The notes beneath the pieces are model-generated. The model did no database searches, was not told the origin of the DNA, and saw only the letters and a list, made by a program, of their open reading frames with translations. The position numbers and the translations under genes were made by a program. DNA of 64,000 nt from Bacteroidota bacterium (GTDB lineage Bacteria > Bacteroidota > Bacteroidia > Chitinophagales > LD1): the NCBI GenBank assembly GCA_947475165.1, contig CANJLD010000003.1:62001-126000 (forward strand), given 5' to 3'. Every line of letters begins with the position of its first letter. The stretch's first letter is position 1. This document shows, piece by piece, positions 38,247-53,911 of this stretch.

Positions 38247-39131
38247 ATGAGTAAAAAGAAGCTCATCATCACCGGTGCATCGGGTTTTCTCGGTTATCAT
38301 TTACTGAGAGTGGCTTCTGTTGATTGGGAAGTTTACGGCATTACTAATTCAAAGAGTTTTTATTTTGGAAATGCTACAGCTATTAACTGCAACATCCGCA
38401 ATTACATTGAACTTGGAAATTTTATAGATGATATTGAACCGGATGCAATAATTCATGCAGCGGCCATTGCCGATGCCAACTTTTGCGAGCAGAATAAAGA
38501 GTTGAGTTATGAGGTAAACGTAGAAGCCACAAAAAATTTGGCAGGTATTTGCTGCGATTTTCATATTCCTTTTGCGTTTACTTCTACCGATTTGGTGTTT
38601 GATGGCAAGCAGGGAATGCATAAAGAGAACGATGCGAAGAATCCTGTGAGTATTTATGGTGAGCAAAAAGCTGTTGCGGAAGATGAGGTGCTTCTTATTT
38701 ATCCTGAAGCGACTGTGTTCCGTTTGCCGTTAATGTTTGGTGAACCGGCAGCAAGTGCATCAAACTATTTGCAGAAATTTATTTTGCAGATAAAGAACGG
38801 AGAGAAGGCTTCTCTCTTTCACGATGAATACAGAAGCGTATGCGGAGCAAGGAGTATTGCAGAAGGAATTCTGAAACTATTGAATGAAAAAGGCATCATT
38901 CATTTAGCAGGAAAAGAAAAATTATCACGTTACGAGTTTGGTTTAAAAGCAGCTAAAGTATTTGAGTTAGACGAATCGCTTCTTCTCTCCTGTTCGCAAA
39001 AAGATGTGAAGATGGCAGCACCGAGACCGGCAGATGTATCGCTCGATATTTCAAAAGCGCTAAGTTTGGGCTTTGTCCCGCTAAGCGTTGATGAAGAATT
39101 GAATTTGATTGCCACCGGTAAATATTTGTAA
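38247..39131 (+). CDS. NAD-dependent SDR / dTDP-4-dehydrorhamnose reductase-like (RmlD)
   Basis: LIITGASGFLGYHLLRVA; AFTSTDLVFDGKQGMHKENDAKNPVSIYGEQKAVAE. Confidence 0.9.
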   Translation: MSKKKLIITGASGFLGYHLLRVASVDWEVYGITNSKSFYFGNATAINCNIRNYIELGNFIDDIEPDAIIHAAAIADANFCEQNKELSYEVNVEATKNLAGICCDFHIPFAFTSTDLVFDGKQGMHKENDAKNPVSIYGEQKAVAEDEVLLIYPEATVFRLPLMFGEPAASASNYLQKFILQIKNGEKASLFHDEYRSVCGARSIAEGILKLLNEKGIIHLAGKEKLSRYEFGLKAAKVFELDESLLLSCSQKDVKMAAPRPADVSLDISKALSLGFVPLSVDEELNLIATGKYL

Positions 39132-40147
39132 TGAAAAAAAATCTGTTTCTCCTCTTTCTGCTTTTTTCTTCCTCTGTATTTGCACAAAAAGAAGAACCGC
39201 TGCTTAAACCAAGCCGTGTAATTTTCTATAACGTAGAAAACCTGTTCGATACAATTGATGACCCTGCTATTAACGATGCAGAATATCTTCCTTCTTCTAA
39301 AAACGAATGGAATACCAAGAAGTATAAGACGAAACTGAACCACTCGGCTAAAGTTTTTGCAGCTATGCTTGATACTATTCAGCCATTGGTAATTGGTATG
39401 AGCGAAATAGAAAATATAAAAGTGCTACAAGATTTAATTGCGCAACCGGCTCTTAAAAAATTCAACTTCGGTATTGTTCATCACGATTCACCGGACGAGC
39501 GGGGAATTGACGTAGCGTTTTTGTACAATAAAGATATAGTGGAAAGTATTTTTGATGCCACGCTTAAAGTTGATTTGGGCAATGGCGATAAAACACGCGA
39601 CATTCTTTATTTCAAAGCATCGGTATCGGAAGAAATGAGTGTCTGGTTTTTTGTAAACCACTGGCCCAGTCGCAGAGGGGGCGCAGAAGAAAGTGATGAC
39701 AAACGGATGATTGCTTCGAAAGTATTGAAGAGCAAAATTGATAACCTGTTGCAAGGTGAGCCTTTTGCCCGCGTAATTGTAATGGGCGATTTTAACGACA
39801 ACCCCGGTGATGCCAGTTTGAAAAATCTTTCACCGGTAGTTGATAAAAAACAGAAAGCACAACCACTGGTGAATCTGATGCTTCCGTTGCAAGGCAAGAA
39901 AGAGTTTACCCTTAAATACAAAGCTGAGAGCGACATCTTCGATCAGTTTATTGTTTCGCTTAATTTGCTTGACCCGAAGAATCAATATTTCATCCGCAAT
40001 TCTTCAGCGTCTGTTTTCAAACCGCGTTGGATTCTTTACAACCACAAAACTTACGGGCTAATTCCTAACCGTACCTTTACAAATGGCAAATGGGTAAACG
40101 GTTACAGCGACCATCTGCCGGTTTATTTCGATTTGCTGGTTAAGTAA
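39131..40147 (+). CDS. Secreted endonuclease/exonuclease/phosphatase family protein
   Basis: Signal peptide; IFYNVENLFDTIDD, GMSEIENIKVLQDL, FFVNHWPSRRGG, VMGDFNDNPGD, YSDHLPVYFDL. Confidence 0.94.
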   Translation: MKKNLFLLFLLFSSSVFAQKEEPLLKPSRVIFYNVENLFDTIDDPAINDAEYLPSSKNEWNTKKYKTKLNHSAKVFAAMLDTIQPLVIGMSEIENIKVLQDLIAQPALKKFNFGIVHHDSPDERGIDVAFLYNKDIVESIFDATLKVDLGNGDKTRDILYFKASVSEEMSVWFFVNHWPSRRGGAEESDDKRMIASKVLKSKIDNLLQGEPFARVIVMGDFNDNPGDASLKNLSPVVDKKQKAQPLVNLMLPLQGKKEFTLKYKAESDIFDQFIVSLNLLDPKNQYFIRNSSASVFKPRWILYNHKTYGLIPNRTFTNGKWVNGYSDHLPVYFDLLVK

Positions 40148-40160
40148 TATCAGATTGACG

Positions 40161-40568
40161 TCAGACAGGATATTCAAAATAATTCCGCTCGGTTTCATAC
40201 AAGCGCACCTGCAAATCATATTTAGAATCGAGTTTTGCGCGGAGGAGGTTATAGATGATTACTATAATGTTTTCACCGGTGGGGTTTAAGTCTTTAAACT
40301 CAGGGCAGTCTAAGTTCAGGTTACGGTGGTCGAACCGGTCGTGCACTTCTTGCTGCACAACTGTTTTCAGTTCATTCAAATCAATTACATATCCAGTTTC
40401 TGGGTTTATTTCGCCCACTACTCTTACATCTAACCTGTAGTTATGTCCATGAAAATTTTCATTGGCACATAAGCCAAACACTTCTTTATTTTTTTCATCG
40501 CTCCAGTCTTTACGATAAAGTTTATGGGCGGCATTGAATGTTATTTTTCTATAAACAGCTACGCGCAT
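40161..40568 (-). CDS. 6-pyruvoyl-tetrahydropterin synthase / 6-carboxytetrahydropterin synthase family
   Basis: FNAAHKLY, LCANENFHGHNYRLDV, DHRNLNLD, PTGENI, YETERNYFEY. Confidence 0.95.
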   Translation of the reverse strand: MRVAVYRKITFNAAHKLYRKDWSDEKNKEVFGLCANENFHGHNYRLDVRVVGEINPETGYVIDLNELKTVVQQEVHDRFDHRNLNLDCPEFKDLNPTGENIIVIIYNLLRAKLDSKYDLQVRLYETERNYFEYPV

Positions 40569-40604
40569 TTTTTATAATTTAAGCAGAGATAAATTCAAGG
40601 ATAT

Positions 40605-41804
40605 TTAATCAAACTCCTGATACTCCCATACGGCAGTTACAAAGTAGTCGTTATCTTCTATCCATCCGTTATTGGTTAAAATGCAAAGACGTAAAGCATC
40701 GCCCTTGCCGAAAGTCCAGTTGGCAGGCGCTAAAAATTCGTAATACTGTCCGTTATCGAGGTTTACATAAGTGCCTCCGGTAAAAGTAGGGACAGGATTG
40801 GTGCCGTTGGTTTGGTTTACGCTTAAGCCAAAAGTAAAGTTGCTGAGGTCGTAACCGTTGGCCGAATTGTAATCAGCAATGCGGATAATTACCTTTACCA
40901 GTCTACCGGCATAAGGTGTAGCCCAGGTTTGCTCATAGTTAAAACTGCCGTTTAGATTATCGTCACTACCATCGCCCCCCGAGTTCGGCATCCAGATGCG
41001 TTGGTTACCCTGTCCGCTGTAATTAGGCAAATTAAAAGTATGGTGTGTAACAGAGCGCACATAACCAAAAATAGTTCCCTGCACCTGCAGCGCTGCGTTT
41101 GGCGAAGAAGTGCCGATGCCCACATTGCCTCCGTTGTTATAAATGTTGCTGCTGTTGGTTACCCACTGGATGCCGTCCCAATAAGTAGTGTTGCCGGGGG
41201 CAGTGCCGTTAGGTAACGAACCTTTGGCTCCGGTAGCCCCTGTTGCACCGGTACTACCGTTGGCTCCTGTAGCTCCATCATTTCCTGTGGCACCGATGGC
41301 ACCTGTTGCGCCACCACCGGCACCGGTAGTGCCTGTGGCACCCGTGGCACCGGTAGCTCCATCTTGTCCGTTAAGCCCTGTTGCACCGGTAGCCCCCTGC
41401 GGACCCACATTGCTGTTAGCTGCATACAAAGCATAGGGCACACTAAGCAGCTGCGAAGTTCCCATATCGATAAATGTTCCGCTGTTGTTGATGTCAGTTT
41501 CTACCTGCAAATATTTAGCTCCCACACCCCAGTTTACGATGGCAAGGTTGCCCAGTGTTCCTATCTGCACATTTACTAAACCGAACTGGTTGGCGGTGGT
41601 GGTTTGCGTTTCGTTAAACACCACCGTACCGGTGGGCGAAACATCATGAATACTGAAACGAAGTTTAACTGGAGTGTTGTTAGCCACCGGTGTTCCGCTG
41701 CTGTTGCGCACTACTGCCTGGTAATTCATTTGCTGGGGCGATTGTGCAAAAGTAGATGTAATGCTCACCAAACAAACCGCGGTGTAGAGTAGAATATTTT
41801 TCAT
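40605..41804 (-). CDS. Collagen-like secreted protein 1 (shared N-terminal module, short GAT/GAQ repeat, distinct C-terminal domain)
   Basis: [31 protein letters not shown]...[11 protein letters not shown] region [25 protein letters not shown]; start taken at [10 protein letters not shown]. Confidence 0.85.
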   Translation of the reverse strand: MKNILLYTAVCLVSITSTFAQSPQQMNYQAVVRNSSGTPVANNTPVKLRFSIHDVSPTGTVVFNETQTTTANQFGLVNVQIGTLGNLAIVNWGVGAKYLQVETDINNSGTFIDMGTSQLLSVPYALYAANSNVGPQGATGATGLNGQDGATGATGATGTTGAGGGATGAIGATGNDGATGANGSTGATGATGAKGSLPNGTAPGNTTYWDGIQWVTNSSNIYNNGGNVGIGTSSPNAALQVQGTIFGYVRSVTHHTFNLPNYSGQGNQRIWMPNSGGDGSDDNLNGSFNYEQTWATPYAGRLVKVIIRIADYNSANGYDLSNFTFGLSVNQTNGTNPVPTFTGGTYVNLDNGQYYEFLAPANWTFGKGDALRLCILTNNGWIEDNDYFVTAVWEYQEFD

Positions 41805-41876
41805 AAAATAAAGTTTGTCAGAATTTAAAAGCAAGGTAAATTTTAGCAGCCAGAAAAGAAATTTCGGGCAGAAAAT

Positions 41877-41911
41877 AAAAATCCCCTTACATTTTCATGC
41901 AAGAGGATTTT
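41877..41911 (-). terminator. Terminator of the 41949 gene (AAAATCCCCTT...AAGAGGATTTT)
   Basis: Hairpin with A/T flanks. Confidence 0.65.
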
Positions 41912-41948
41912 GATATTAAGTCCCTTGAGAGGATTTTGGGTGGTAATT

Positions 41949-42281
41949 TTACTTCGTCAGTTTATCTTCTTTAACCACTCTAACCGGTTTGCTTTTGCTA
42001 CCGGTAGTAGTAGCCGGAATTGCCGAAGATGCAGGCTTTGTTGTATTTTGATTAGCCGCATCTGATTTACCGGTTTCCGGTTTCATATAATTTACCGTAC
42101 CCGAAGCCGGTTTTACTCTTGTGGTAACCTGTTGCTGTGCTGGTTTCGCGGTATTTACTTCGGAAACTGTACCAACTGATGGAGCCGTTCTTACCGGTGT
42201 TGGTTGTGTTTCTACTTCTGTTGTTTGTGCAAAAGCAGTAACAGCAAAAAGCAAGAAAGCGGGAATCAATATCTTCTTCAT
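41949..42281 (-). CDS. Small secreted T/P/K-rich protein of unknown function
   Basis: Signal peptide MKKILIPAFLLFAVTAFAQ; low-complexity remainder. Confidence 0.7.
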   Translation of the reverse strand: MKKILIPAFLLFAVTAFAQTTEVETQPTPVRTAPSVGTVSEVNTAKPAQQQVTTRVKPASGTVNYMKPETGKSDAANQNTTKPASSAIPATTTGSKSKPVRVVKEDKLTK

Positions 42282-42301
42282 AAGTATTCGGTTTAGCCGT
42301 A

Positions 42302-43816
42302 TTATGGTTTAACAATCAATAATTCTAAATGCGATTGAAAGCCGCCTGTAGCTCCCGCCAACTGAATGTTGGTAGTGCCGGTAGGTCCTGCATGCGCTCC
42401 ACGCACATCAATAGTGTGCGAACCGGCAGTAAAGTCACCGGCATAAGCAATAGCCCATTGCCCGTAAGCGAAAGTAAGGCTGGTAGCACCATCTAATATT
42501 GAAACGCGTTGAAGTTTAGTGCTGGCTGCTCCGTCAATAAAAATTTCTAACTGTGCCGTGCAATCAGCAAACGAACCTAAGTTCAATGCGGTACCGAAGG
42601 CGTTAGCCACAATATGCCATGTTTCTCCGGCAGGTACAGTAAATGAATAAGTACAGTTAGGCAACTGCACATAAGTAATAGCACCAGTAGGTGCCTGTGT
42701 TAAAGCAGTTAATGAAGCAAGGTTTACAGTAGCTGTGTTATTAGCAGCTGAAGAACCAGTTGCACCGGTAGCACCGGCATTACCTTGTGCGCCCTGCGCG
42801 CCCTGTGCACCTTGCGGTCCCTGAATACCTTGTATACCCTGATTCCCCTGATTTCCCTGTGGTCCTTGTGCGCCTGTAGCACCTGCAGGTCCTTGCGGTC
42901 CTGTTGCGCCATCTGCTCCTGTAGCACCTGCAGGTCCTTGCGGTCCCGTTGCACCATCTGCTCCATCGGCACCGGTAGCTCCTTGTGCGCCTGTAGCACC
43001 ATCTGCTCCATCAGCACCGGTAGCTCCCTGTGCGCCTGTAGCACCGTCTGCTCCATCAGCACCGGTAGGTCCTTGTGGTCCTGTAGCACCATCTGCTCCA
43101 TCAGCACCGGTAGGTCCTTGTGGTCCTGTAGCACCATCTGCTCCATCAGCACCGGTAGGTCCTTGTGGTCCTGTAGCACCATCTGCTCCATCAGCACCGG
43201 TAGCTCCCTGTGCACCAGTTGCACCGGTAGTACCCGCAGCCCCCGTAGAGCCTTGTGCGCCTGTTGCACCATCGGCACCTGCAGCTCCGGTAGCACCTGT
43301 TGCTCCATTAGCCCCCGGTACGCCAGCCGCTCCCTGAGGACCGGTTGCTCCGTTAATTCCCGGAACACCTTGTGGTCCGGTAGGTCCGGTACTTCCAATA
43401 GGGCTGTTGCCAGCATATAAGGCGTAAGGAACGCTTAGTAATTGCGAAGTTCCCATATCGGTAAAACTGCTGCCACCGGCCACGTCAATTTCTACCTGTA
43501 AATATTTAGCACCGTTGCTCCAGTTTACAGTAGCAAGGTTCGAAGTTCCCCCAATGATTTGTGTAATTAAACCAAACTGATTGGTTACCGCTGTATTGGT
43601 TTCGGTAAATACTACCGTACCGGTTGGTGAGCCATCATGTATATTGAAACGCACGGTAATGTTTGTTCCGCCCACAATAGGGTTTCCGGCAACATCACGC
43701 ACAATTGCCTGATAGTTTAATTTTTGCGGTGCCTGCGAAAATGCAGGAGAGAAAAACGATAAAACAAAAAGGAAAACAAATAGTTTCCTGACAGTAGTGT
43801 AAAGATTCGCTAGCAT
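42302..43816 (-). CDS. Collagen-like secreted protein 2 (G-X-Y repeats with near-identical 45-bp units; C1q/TNF-like C-terminal domain possible)
   Basis: [31 protein letters not shown]...SVPYALYA; ([15 protein letters not shown])n; start taken at MLANLYTT. Confidence 0.88.
   Translation of the reverse strand: MLANLYTTVRKLFVFLFVLSFFSPAFSQAPQKLNYQAIVRDVAGNPIVGGTNITVRFNIHDGSPTGTVVFTETNTAVTNQFGLITQIIGGTSNLATVNWSNGAKYLQVEIDVAGGSSFTDMGTSQLLSVPYALYAGNSPIGSTGPTGPQGVPGINGATGPQGAAGVPGANGATGATGAAGADGATGAQGSTGAAGTTGATGAQGATGADGADGATGPQGPTGADGADGATGPQGPTGADGADGATGPQGPTGADGADGATGAQGATGADGADGATGAQGATGADGADGATGPQGPAGATGADGATGPQGPAGATGAQGPQGNQGNQGIQGIQGPQGAQGAQGAQGNAGATGATGSSAANNTATVNLASLTALTQAPTGAITYVQLPNCTYSFTVPAGETWHIVANAFGTALNLGSFADCTAQLEIFIDGAASTKLQRVSILDGATSLTFAYGQWAIAYAGDFTAGSHTIDVRGAHAGPTGTTNIQLAGATGGFQSHLELLIVKP
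42960..43215. repeat. 45-bp tandem repeat (VNTR) in collagen-like gene 2
   Basis: Unit cctgtagcaccatctgctccatcagcaccggtaggtccttgtggt; essentially identical consecutive copies from 43080, 43125 and 43170 (the last diverges at its 3' end), variants upstream. Confidence 0.92.
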
Positions 43817-43912
43817 GGTAAAATGTTTTAGTGTGTAAAGTGTACGCAATGTAACGGTAAGAAATTAAAAAAGAGAATTTTTCAAACGAAAATAAAAAGG
43901 GAACATTAAGGT

Positions 43913-49246
<5,334 letters not shown>

Positions 49247-49385
49247 TTATAAATATATTGTATAGTGATAGATACCGCTATGCAGCGGTGTCGTAAGTTG
49301 TGCAAGATAAGGCAGTTTTTTGGAAAATGAAGTGATGCTCTTATCTTGTAAAACAGGAAATGAAAACAAAAATTATTTCGATGAA

Positions 49386-52300
49386 TTAAAACGCTCTGCT
49401 AATCCCTACTACCCAACGAAACGCAACGTGTTTTTGGTTGACATAAGGAGAATGACTAATGAAGAAAGGTATATCGAAACGGAATGTCAGCGGTTTGATT
49501 CCTTGTAATGGTCCCCACTTTTTTATAGTGAGTGCCACGCCTGCACCAGCATCAAAACGAACATGTGAAAGCTGCTGCTCATTATTACTGTTGTTGTACG
49601 CAATGGCTCCCATATCGCCAAATACATAGGTATTCAGATTGAAAATGTCTTTAAGCTTTTGATTTTTAACTATAACAATTCTATTGAAATCAATTTCTGC
49701 ATTTACTGCAAAACCTGAATTGCCTTTATAAGCAGGAAGAATAATTCCGTTTACATCTTTCTCTGCTAAAAGATAACCGGCATATCCGCGCATGTTTAAT
49801 CCGCCACCAAAATGTAAGTGGTTAATATCAGCATCGTATTTGTTTGCAAAAGTTTGCGGAACAAAACCCGCAGCGCGGTAATATTTGCTGTCCATCATTT
49901 CTTCGGGATTGCCTCCTGCAAAAAATAAAGCACTTTCGCTTGGCACATCTTTGCCGGTGCCGTATCTTCCGTAAGCTCGTGTGCGGAAATCCAATTTCCA
50001 AACGGTTGCCTTCAGAATATTAGTGAGTTCCAGATAATGATAATCGAACGAAGAAGTAAGTGCACCTGAGCGCAAATGTGCTGTTATAAAACCATTGAAT
50101 TTTTCGTGGTAATAAGAATATGTAGCCGACAGGTTTATCGACACGTTGAATTTCTTTTTACTTGTCCACACAGCATCCCATTCATTGGGATAAAGCAAAT
50201 AGTTTCTCCATTCTTCGCGGTTGCGCGTAAATGCTTTCACATTTATATCAGCTGAGAAATTTTTCGGAAACTGTTTTACTAAGCCAACCTTATACATCTC
50301 GCAGCCATCTAGCCATTGCGAATGGAAATAGAAAGTGGTGCGCTTCATTACCTTATCAATAGCATTCGAGTAGTCAAACCGGTACGAAAAGTAACCGGCT
50401 TTCCTTTGGGTTTCCTTATTGAAATAGTATCGTGAACCGCATTGTGCCAAATGAGAGTTCAACCAAACCGTAAGTGAGAAAACATGTTTTACTCCCATGT
50501 AATTCCCATTGGCACTAATTCCGAATTTTAAACCATCGTATGCATTCCACCAGATATCGGGACGCATATACAAACGATATTTTTTAGAAGAAGACGGTGG
50601 GTAAATGTGCGAATCGAAACGCAACTCCACATTGCCATGCTTACGATTATCCAACATATTCATGTCAGCTAATCTTTCACTTGGGTCAATAATTGCGTTC
50701 TTAATTCCTGATGGAATTGTAACGGTGGCATTGTATGTTGGTTGAAGTTTATCCCACCCATACCATTTGGGAAGAATTTGTGTTGGTCTTTTTGCATTCA
50801 TGGAAACCCGCATCAAAGGGTCAATGAGTTCCACATATATTATATCTCCATGTTCAACTATTTTTTTAATAGCCGAAGTATCGCTCACATCCTTTTCAAA
50901 CCAAGTATTCGGAATATGAAAATCATAAACCGAATCCTTATTTGAAATCACGCGCAAATCAATCGGCATTTGCATTCTGCCTTTGCGCTTCAGCCGGATT
51001 ACATATTGATTTTTGAATTGTCCCTTTTTAATTCTGCCGATTTTGTAATCAATATTTTTTGTGGTTTCCATCCATTCATCAAAAAACCAATTCAAATCTA
51101 TGTGTGTGAATTGCGAAATACTGTTGCGAAAATCTTCCGGATATGGATGTGCAAATTTCCATTGCGCTACATAATGTTTCATAGCTGCACTAAAAAGCGA
51201 ATCGCCTAAAACGTATTGCAAATTATAAAGCATGGTAGATGTCTTCGCATACACATGTCGGTAACCACCGCCTTGTCCTAATGCACCATTAAAACCATCG
51301 CTATGTGTGTTAATGGATTCATCGTTATAAATAATCGCATCGCTCAAATAGCTGTAGTAGCATTTATTATCGCGCACGGTTGCCGGTTCAAAAAATCGCT
51401 TGTAATACCAACTTGTTTTTGGTCCAAACTCATAAGGAATGGTATCGCCATCAATGGCTTCCATTCCCCATGCTGTGAGAAATTGTGTAAATCCTTCATC
51501 GAGCATGGCACGATATGTTTCATTGTTGCCAATCATTCCGTAGAACCAGTTGTGTCCCACTTCATGTACAAGCAAACCACGATAAGATTTGTCGCGTCCA
51601 CCATCAAGTGTGAGCATCGGATACTCCATTCCATCAGCAGCATCTGCTACAACAATTTTCGGATATTCAAATACTCCAAAATCACGCGAAAATGTTGAGA
51701 TAATTTGCGCGAGGTAGTCGGAAGCATTCAACCAACCACTGGCATGAGGCTCCTGAACAATCGCTACACACCGAACTCCTTCACCATTTGCACGACCGGG
51801 ATAAATAATTGTATCATGAATCCGGTAACTCGGGTCGGCAGTAAAAGCAAAATCATGAACATTTTCTGCGTGATACTTCCATGTTTTTCGTTCTCCTTTT
51901 TTGTAAGGAGTAATTATGGAAGGAACCGAATCCCATTTCTTGTCTTTGAAATTATAGATGTCTAACTTCTTTTTCAGCGAATCAGGCAACACTTCTTTTT
52001 CATTTTGCAATACACCGGTTGCCTCCAAAACATAATTAGAAGCGAAACTCAAATCCACATCAAAAGTTCCGTAGTCGCCATAAAATTCGCGATTCAAATG
52101 CTGGTCGGTGTTCCATCCGCTTTTGCGGTCGTAAACACAAATTTTAGGATACCATTGGCAGCCGTTGTAATGATTCGCGCCAAAGGTTTTGTGTTTTTTC
52201 ATTCGCCTGCGCGTAGAACCGGCATCATAAAACGTCCTGAATTTAATTTGAAAAACTTTTGATGAATTGGGCGCAACCGGTTCATCTAAAAAAACTTTCA

Positions 52301-52745
52301 GGATGGTATTATCCAATTGCATTTGAAGAATGACTGAATCCTTATTTTTTATTTCATCAATCAGGGTTCCGAGTTTTTGTAGCTCGTATTTCCCATAGGC
52401 AATGTGCGCATCGTTATTCTCCTGTAGATTATCTAAGTAAGAACCTGGCTGAAATGCGTTTTGATATAGGTGGAAGTAAACGTAATAAAGTGTGTCGGGA
52501 GAATTATTGAAATAAGTAAGTTGCTCTTCACCGGTTATTATATCGGTGGTTTCGTCAATGTTCGCTTTTATTTTGTAGTGAACATCCTGCTGCCAATAAC
52601 CTTCAAATGGTTTTCTGTTTTTCCAGTAAAGCGGATTTTGTTTTGATTGGAAATTGTTTTCAGGACCTCTATCGGAATATATTTGGCAGTTGGCAACTGG
52701 CAGTAGGCAATAGATACAAAATGCAAGCAGAGTAATTTTTTTCAT
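49386..52745 (-). CDS. M1 family metallopeptidase with C-terminal outer-membrane beta-barrel (Omp85/D15-like)
   Basis: HEVGHNWFYGMIGNNETYRAMLDEGFTQF (HExxH-18-E); GGGLNMRGYAGYL, YVFGDMGAIAY, VRFDAGAGVALTIKKWGPLQGIKPLTFRFDIPFFIS...FRWVVGISRAF; start taken at MKKITLLAF after signal-peptide inspection. Confidence 0.88.
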   Translation of the reverse strand: MKKITLLAFCIYCLLPVANCQIYSDRGPENNFQSKQNPLYWKNRKPFEGYWQQDVHYKIKANIDETTDIITGEEQLTYFNNSPDTLYYVYFHLYQNAFQPGSYLDNLQENNDAHIAYGKYELQKLGTLIDEIKNKDSVILQMQLDNTILKVFLDEPVAPNSSKVFQIKFRTFYDAGSTRRRMKKHKTFGANHYNGCQWYPKICVYDRKSGWNTDQHLNREFYGDYGTFDVDLSFASNYVLEATGVLQNEKEVLPDSLKKKLDIYNFKDKKWDSVPSIITPYKKGERKTWKYHAENVHDFAFTADPSYRIHDTIIYPGRANGEGVRCVAIVQEPHASGWLNASDYLAQIISTFSRDFGVFEYPKIVVADAADGMEYPMLTLDGGRDKSYRGLLVHEVGHNWFYGMIGNNETYRAMLDEGFTQFLTAWGMEAIDGDTIPYEFGPKTSWYYKRFFEPATVRDNKCYYSYLSDAIIYNDESINTHSDGFNGALGQGGGYRHVYAKTSTMLYNLQYVLGDSLFSAAMKHYVAQWKFAHPYPEDFRNSISQFTHIDLNWFFDEWMETTKNIDYKIGRIKKGQFKNQYVIRLKRKGRMQMPIDLRVISNKDSVYDFHIPNTWFEKDVSDTSAIKKIVEHGDIIYVELIDPLMRVSMNAKRPTQILPKWYGWDKLQPTYNATVTIPSGIKNAIIDPSERLADMNMLDNRKHGNVELRFDSHIYPPSSSKKYRLYMRPDIWWNAYDGLKFGISANGNYMGVKHVFSLTVWLNSHLAQCGSRYYFNKETQRKAGYFSYRFDYSNAIDKVMKRTTFYFHSQWLDGCEMYKVGLVKQFPKNFSADINVKAFTRNREEWRNYLLYPNEWDAVWTSKKKFNVSINLSATYSYYHEKFNGFITAHLRSGALTSSFDYHYLELTNILKATVWKLDFRTRAYGRYGTGKDVPSESALFFAGGNPEEMMDSKYYRAAGFVPQTFANKYDADINHLHFGGGLNMRGYAGYLLAEKDVNGIILPAYKGNSGFAVNAEIDFNRIVIVKNQKLKDIFNLNTYVFGDMGAIAYNNSNNEQQLSHVRFDAGAGVALTIKKWGPLQGIKPLTFRFDIPFFISHSPYVNQKHVAFRWVVGISRAF
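52687..52720. repeat. Degenerate 7-bp-period repeat in signal-peptide-coding DNA
   Basis: ttggcag ttggcaa ctggcag taggcaa tag. Confidence 0.7.
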
Positions 52746-52759
52746 TACAAAAGATAAAT

Positions 52760-53902
52760 TTGGCAACTCTAAATAAACAGGTTTTGTCGAATAGCCATTC
52801 CAACGAAAAATTGTATCAAATAGCACTAACGCTTTTGCCGAATGTAGGCAACGTGCTTGCTAAAAATTTGATTGCGTATTGTGGAAGCGCAGAAAATGTT
52901 TTTAAAACATCGAAAAGCAAGTTGGAGAAAATTCCAGGAATTGGAAAAGGTACAGCCGAAGGAATTTCATCTGCGGATGTAATGAAAGCAGCGAAAGAAG
53001 AATTAAAATTTATCGGGAAGTATAACATTGAACCTATTTTCTTTACCGATAAGAACTATCCTTTCCGCTTGAAAGAGTGTAGCGATTCTCCGGTGCTGCT
53101 TTACTATAAAGGCAATACCGATTTGAATGCAGAAAAAATTGTTGGCGTAGTTGGCACGCGAAGAATTACCGATTACGGAAAGGAAATGACGAAGAAGTTA
53201 ATTGCTGATTTAGCAGCGCAAAATATTTTAATAGTAAGCGGACTTGCCTATGGAGTTGATACAGCGGCACATAATGCAGCCTTAGAACATAATTTACAAA
53301 CGGTTGGAGTACTTGGTCATGGATTAAACACCATTTACCCTAAACAAAATAAAAGCACAGCTACAAAAATGATAGCGCAAGGCGGTTTGCTATCCGAGTA
53401 TAAATCAACTGACGAAATGCATCCTTCCAATTTTCCGAACCGCAACAGAATTGTTGCCGGCATGTGCGATGCAGTGGTGGTGGTAGAATCTGCCATTGAA
53501 GGCGGTGCGGTAATTACGGCTAATACTGCCTTCTCTTACAATCGTGATGTGTTTGCGTTTCCGGGCAAAGCCAATGATAGGTATAGTGCAGGCTGCAATT
53601 TTCTGATTAAGACTTTTAAAGCAAAGATGATCGAAGGTGCAGATGATTTGCTGCGCGAGATGAATTGGGTGAACAAAGAACAAAACACAAAAGGCAAAAA
53701 GCAACAAAAACAATTGCTACTTACGCTTGCCGATGAAGAGCAAAAAATTTACAACCTGCTGAATGAAAAAACGGAATTGGCAATTGATGAATTGGCAGAC
53801 GCTACCCAAATGAATGTGAGTTCGCTTGCAGCTACACTTTTAGAAATGGAAATGAACAACATTCTTGTTTCGTTACCCGGCAAGCGATTTAAATTGATTT
53901 AA
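52760..53902 (+). CDS. dprA: DNA processing protein DprA (non-ATG start; TTG at 52760 or 52784)
   Basis: LYQIALTLLPNVGNVLAKNLI; VGVVGTRRITDYGKEMTKKLIADLAAQNILIVSGLAYGVDTAAHNAALE; GGLLSEYKSTDEMHPSNFPNRNRIVAGMC. Confidence 0.96.
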   Translation: MATLNKQVLSNSHSNEKLYQIALTLLPNVGNVLAKNLIAYCGSAENVFKTSKSKLEKIPGIGKGTAEGISSADVMKAAKEELKFIGKYNIEPIFFTDKNYPFRLKECSDSPVLLYYKGNTDLNAEKIVGVVGTRRITDYGKEMTKKLIADLAAQNILIVSGLAYGVDTAAHNAALEHNLQTVGVLGHGLNTIYPKQNKSTATKMIAQGGLLSEYKSTDEMHPSNFPNRNRIVAGMCDAVVVVESAIEGGAVITANTAFSYNRDVFAFPGKANDRYSAGCNFLIKTFKAKMIEGADDLLREMNWVNKEQNTKGKKQQKQLLLTLADEEQKIYNLLNEKTELAIDELADATQMNVSSLAATLLEMEMNNILVSLPGKRFKLI

Positions 53903-53911
53903 AATAAAAAC

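Noticed and set aside
42724-43420. ORFs 42724..43416 (-) and 42785..43420 (+) with repetitive Cys/Ser or Leu/Gln content
   Set aside because: Alternate-frame artefacts of the collagen-like gene 2 repeats.
52746-52826. N-terminal extension of the M1 peptidase ORF
   Set aside because: A good signal peptide starts at MKKITLLAF (52745); the extension overlaps the dprA start.
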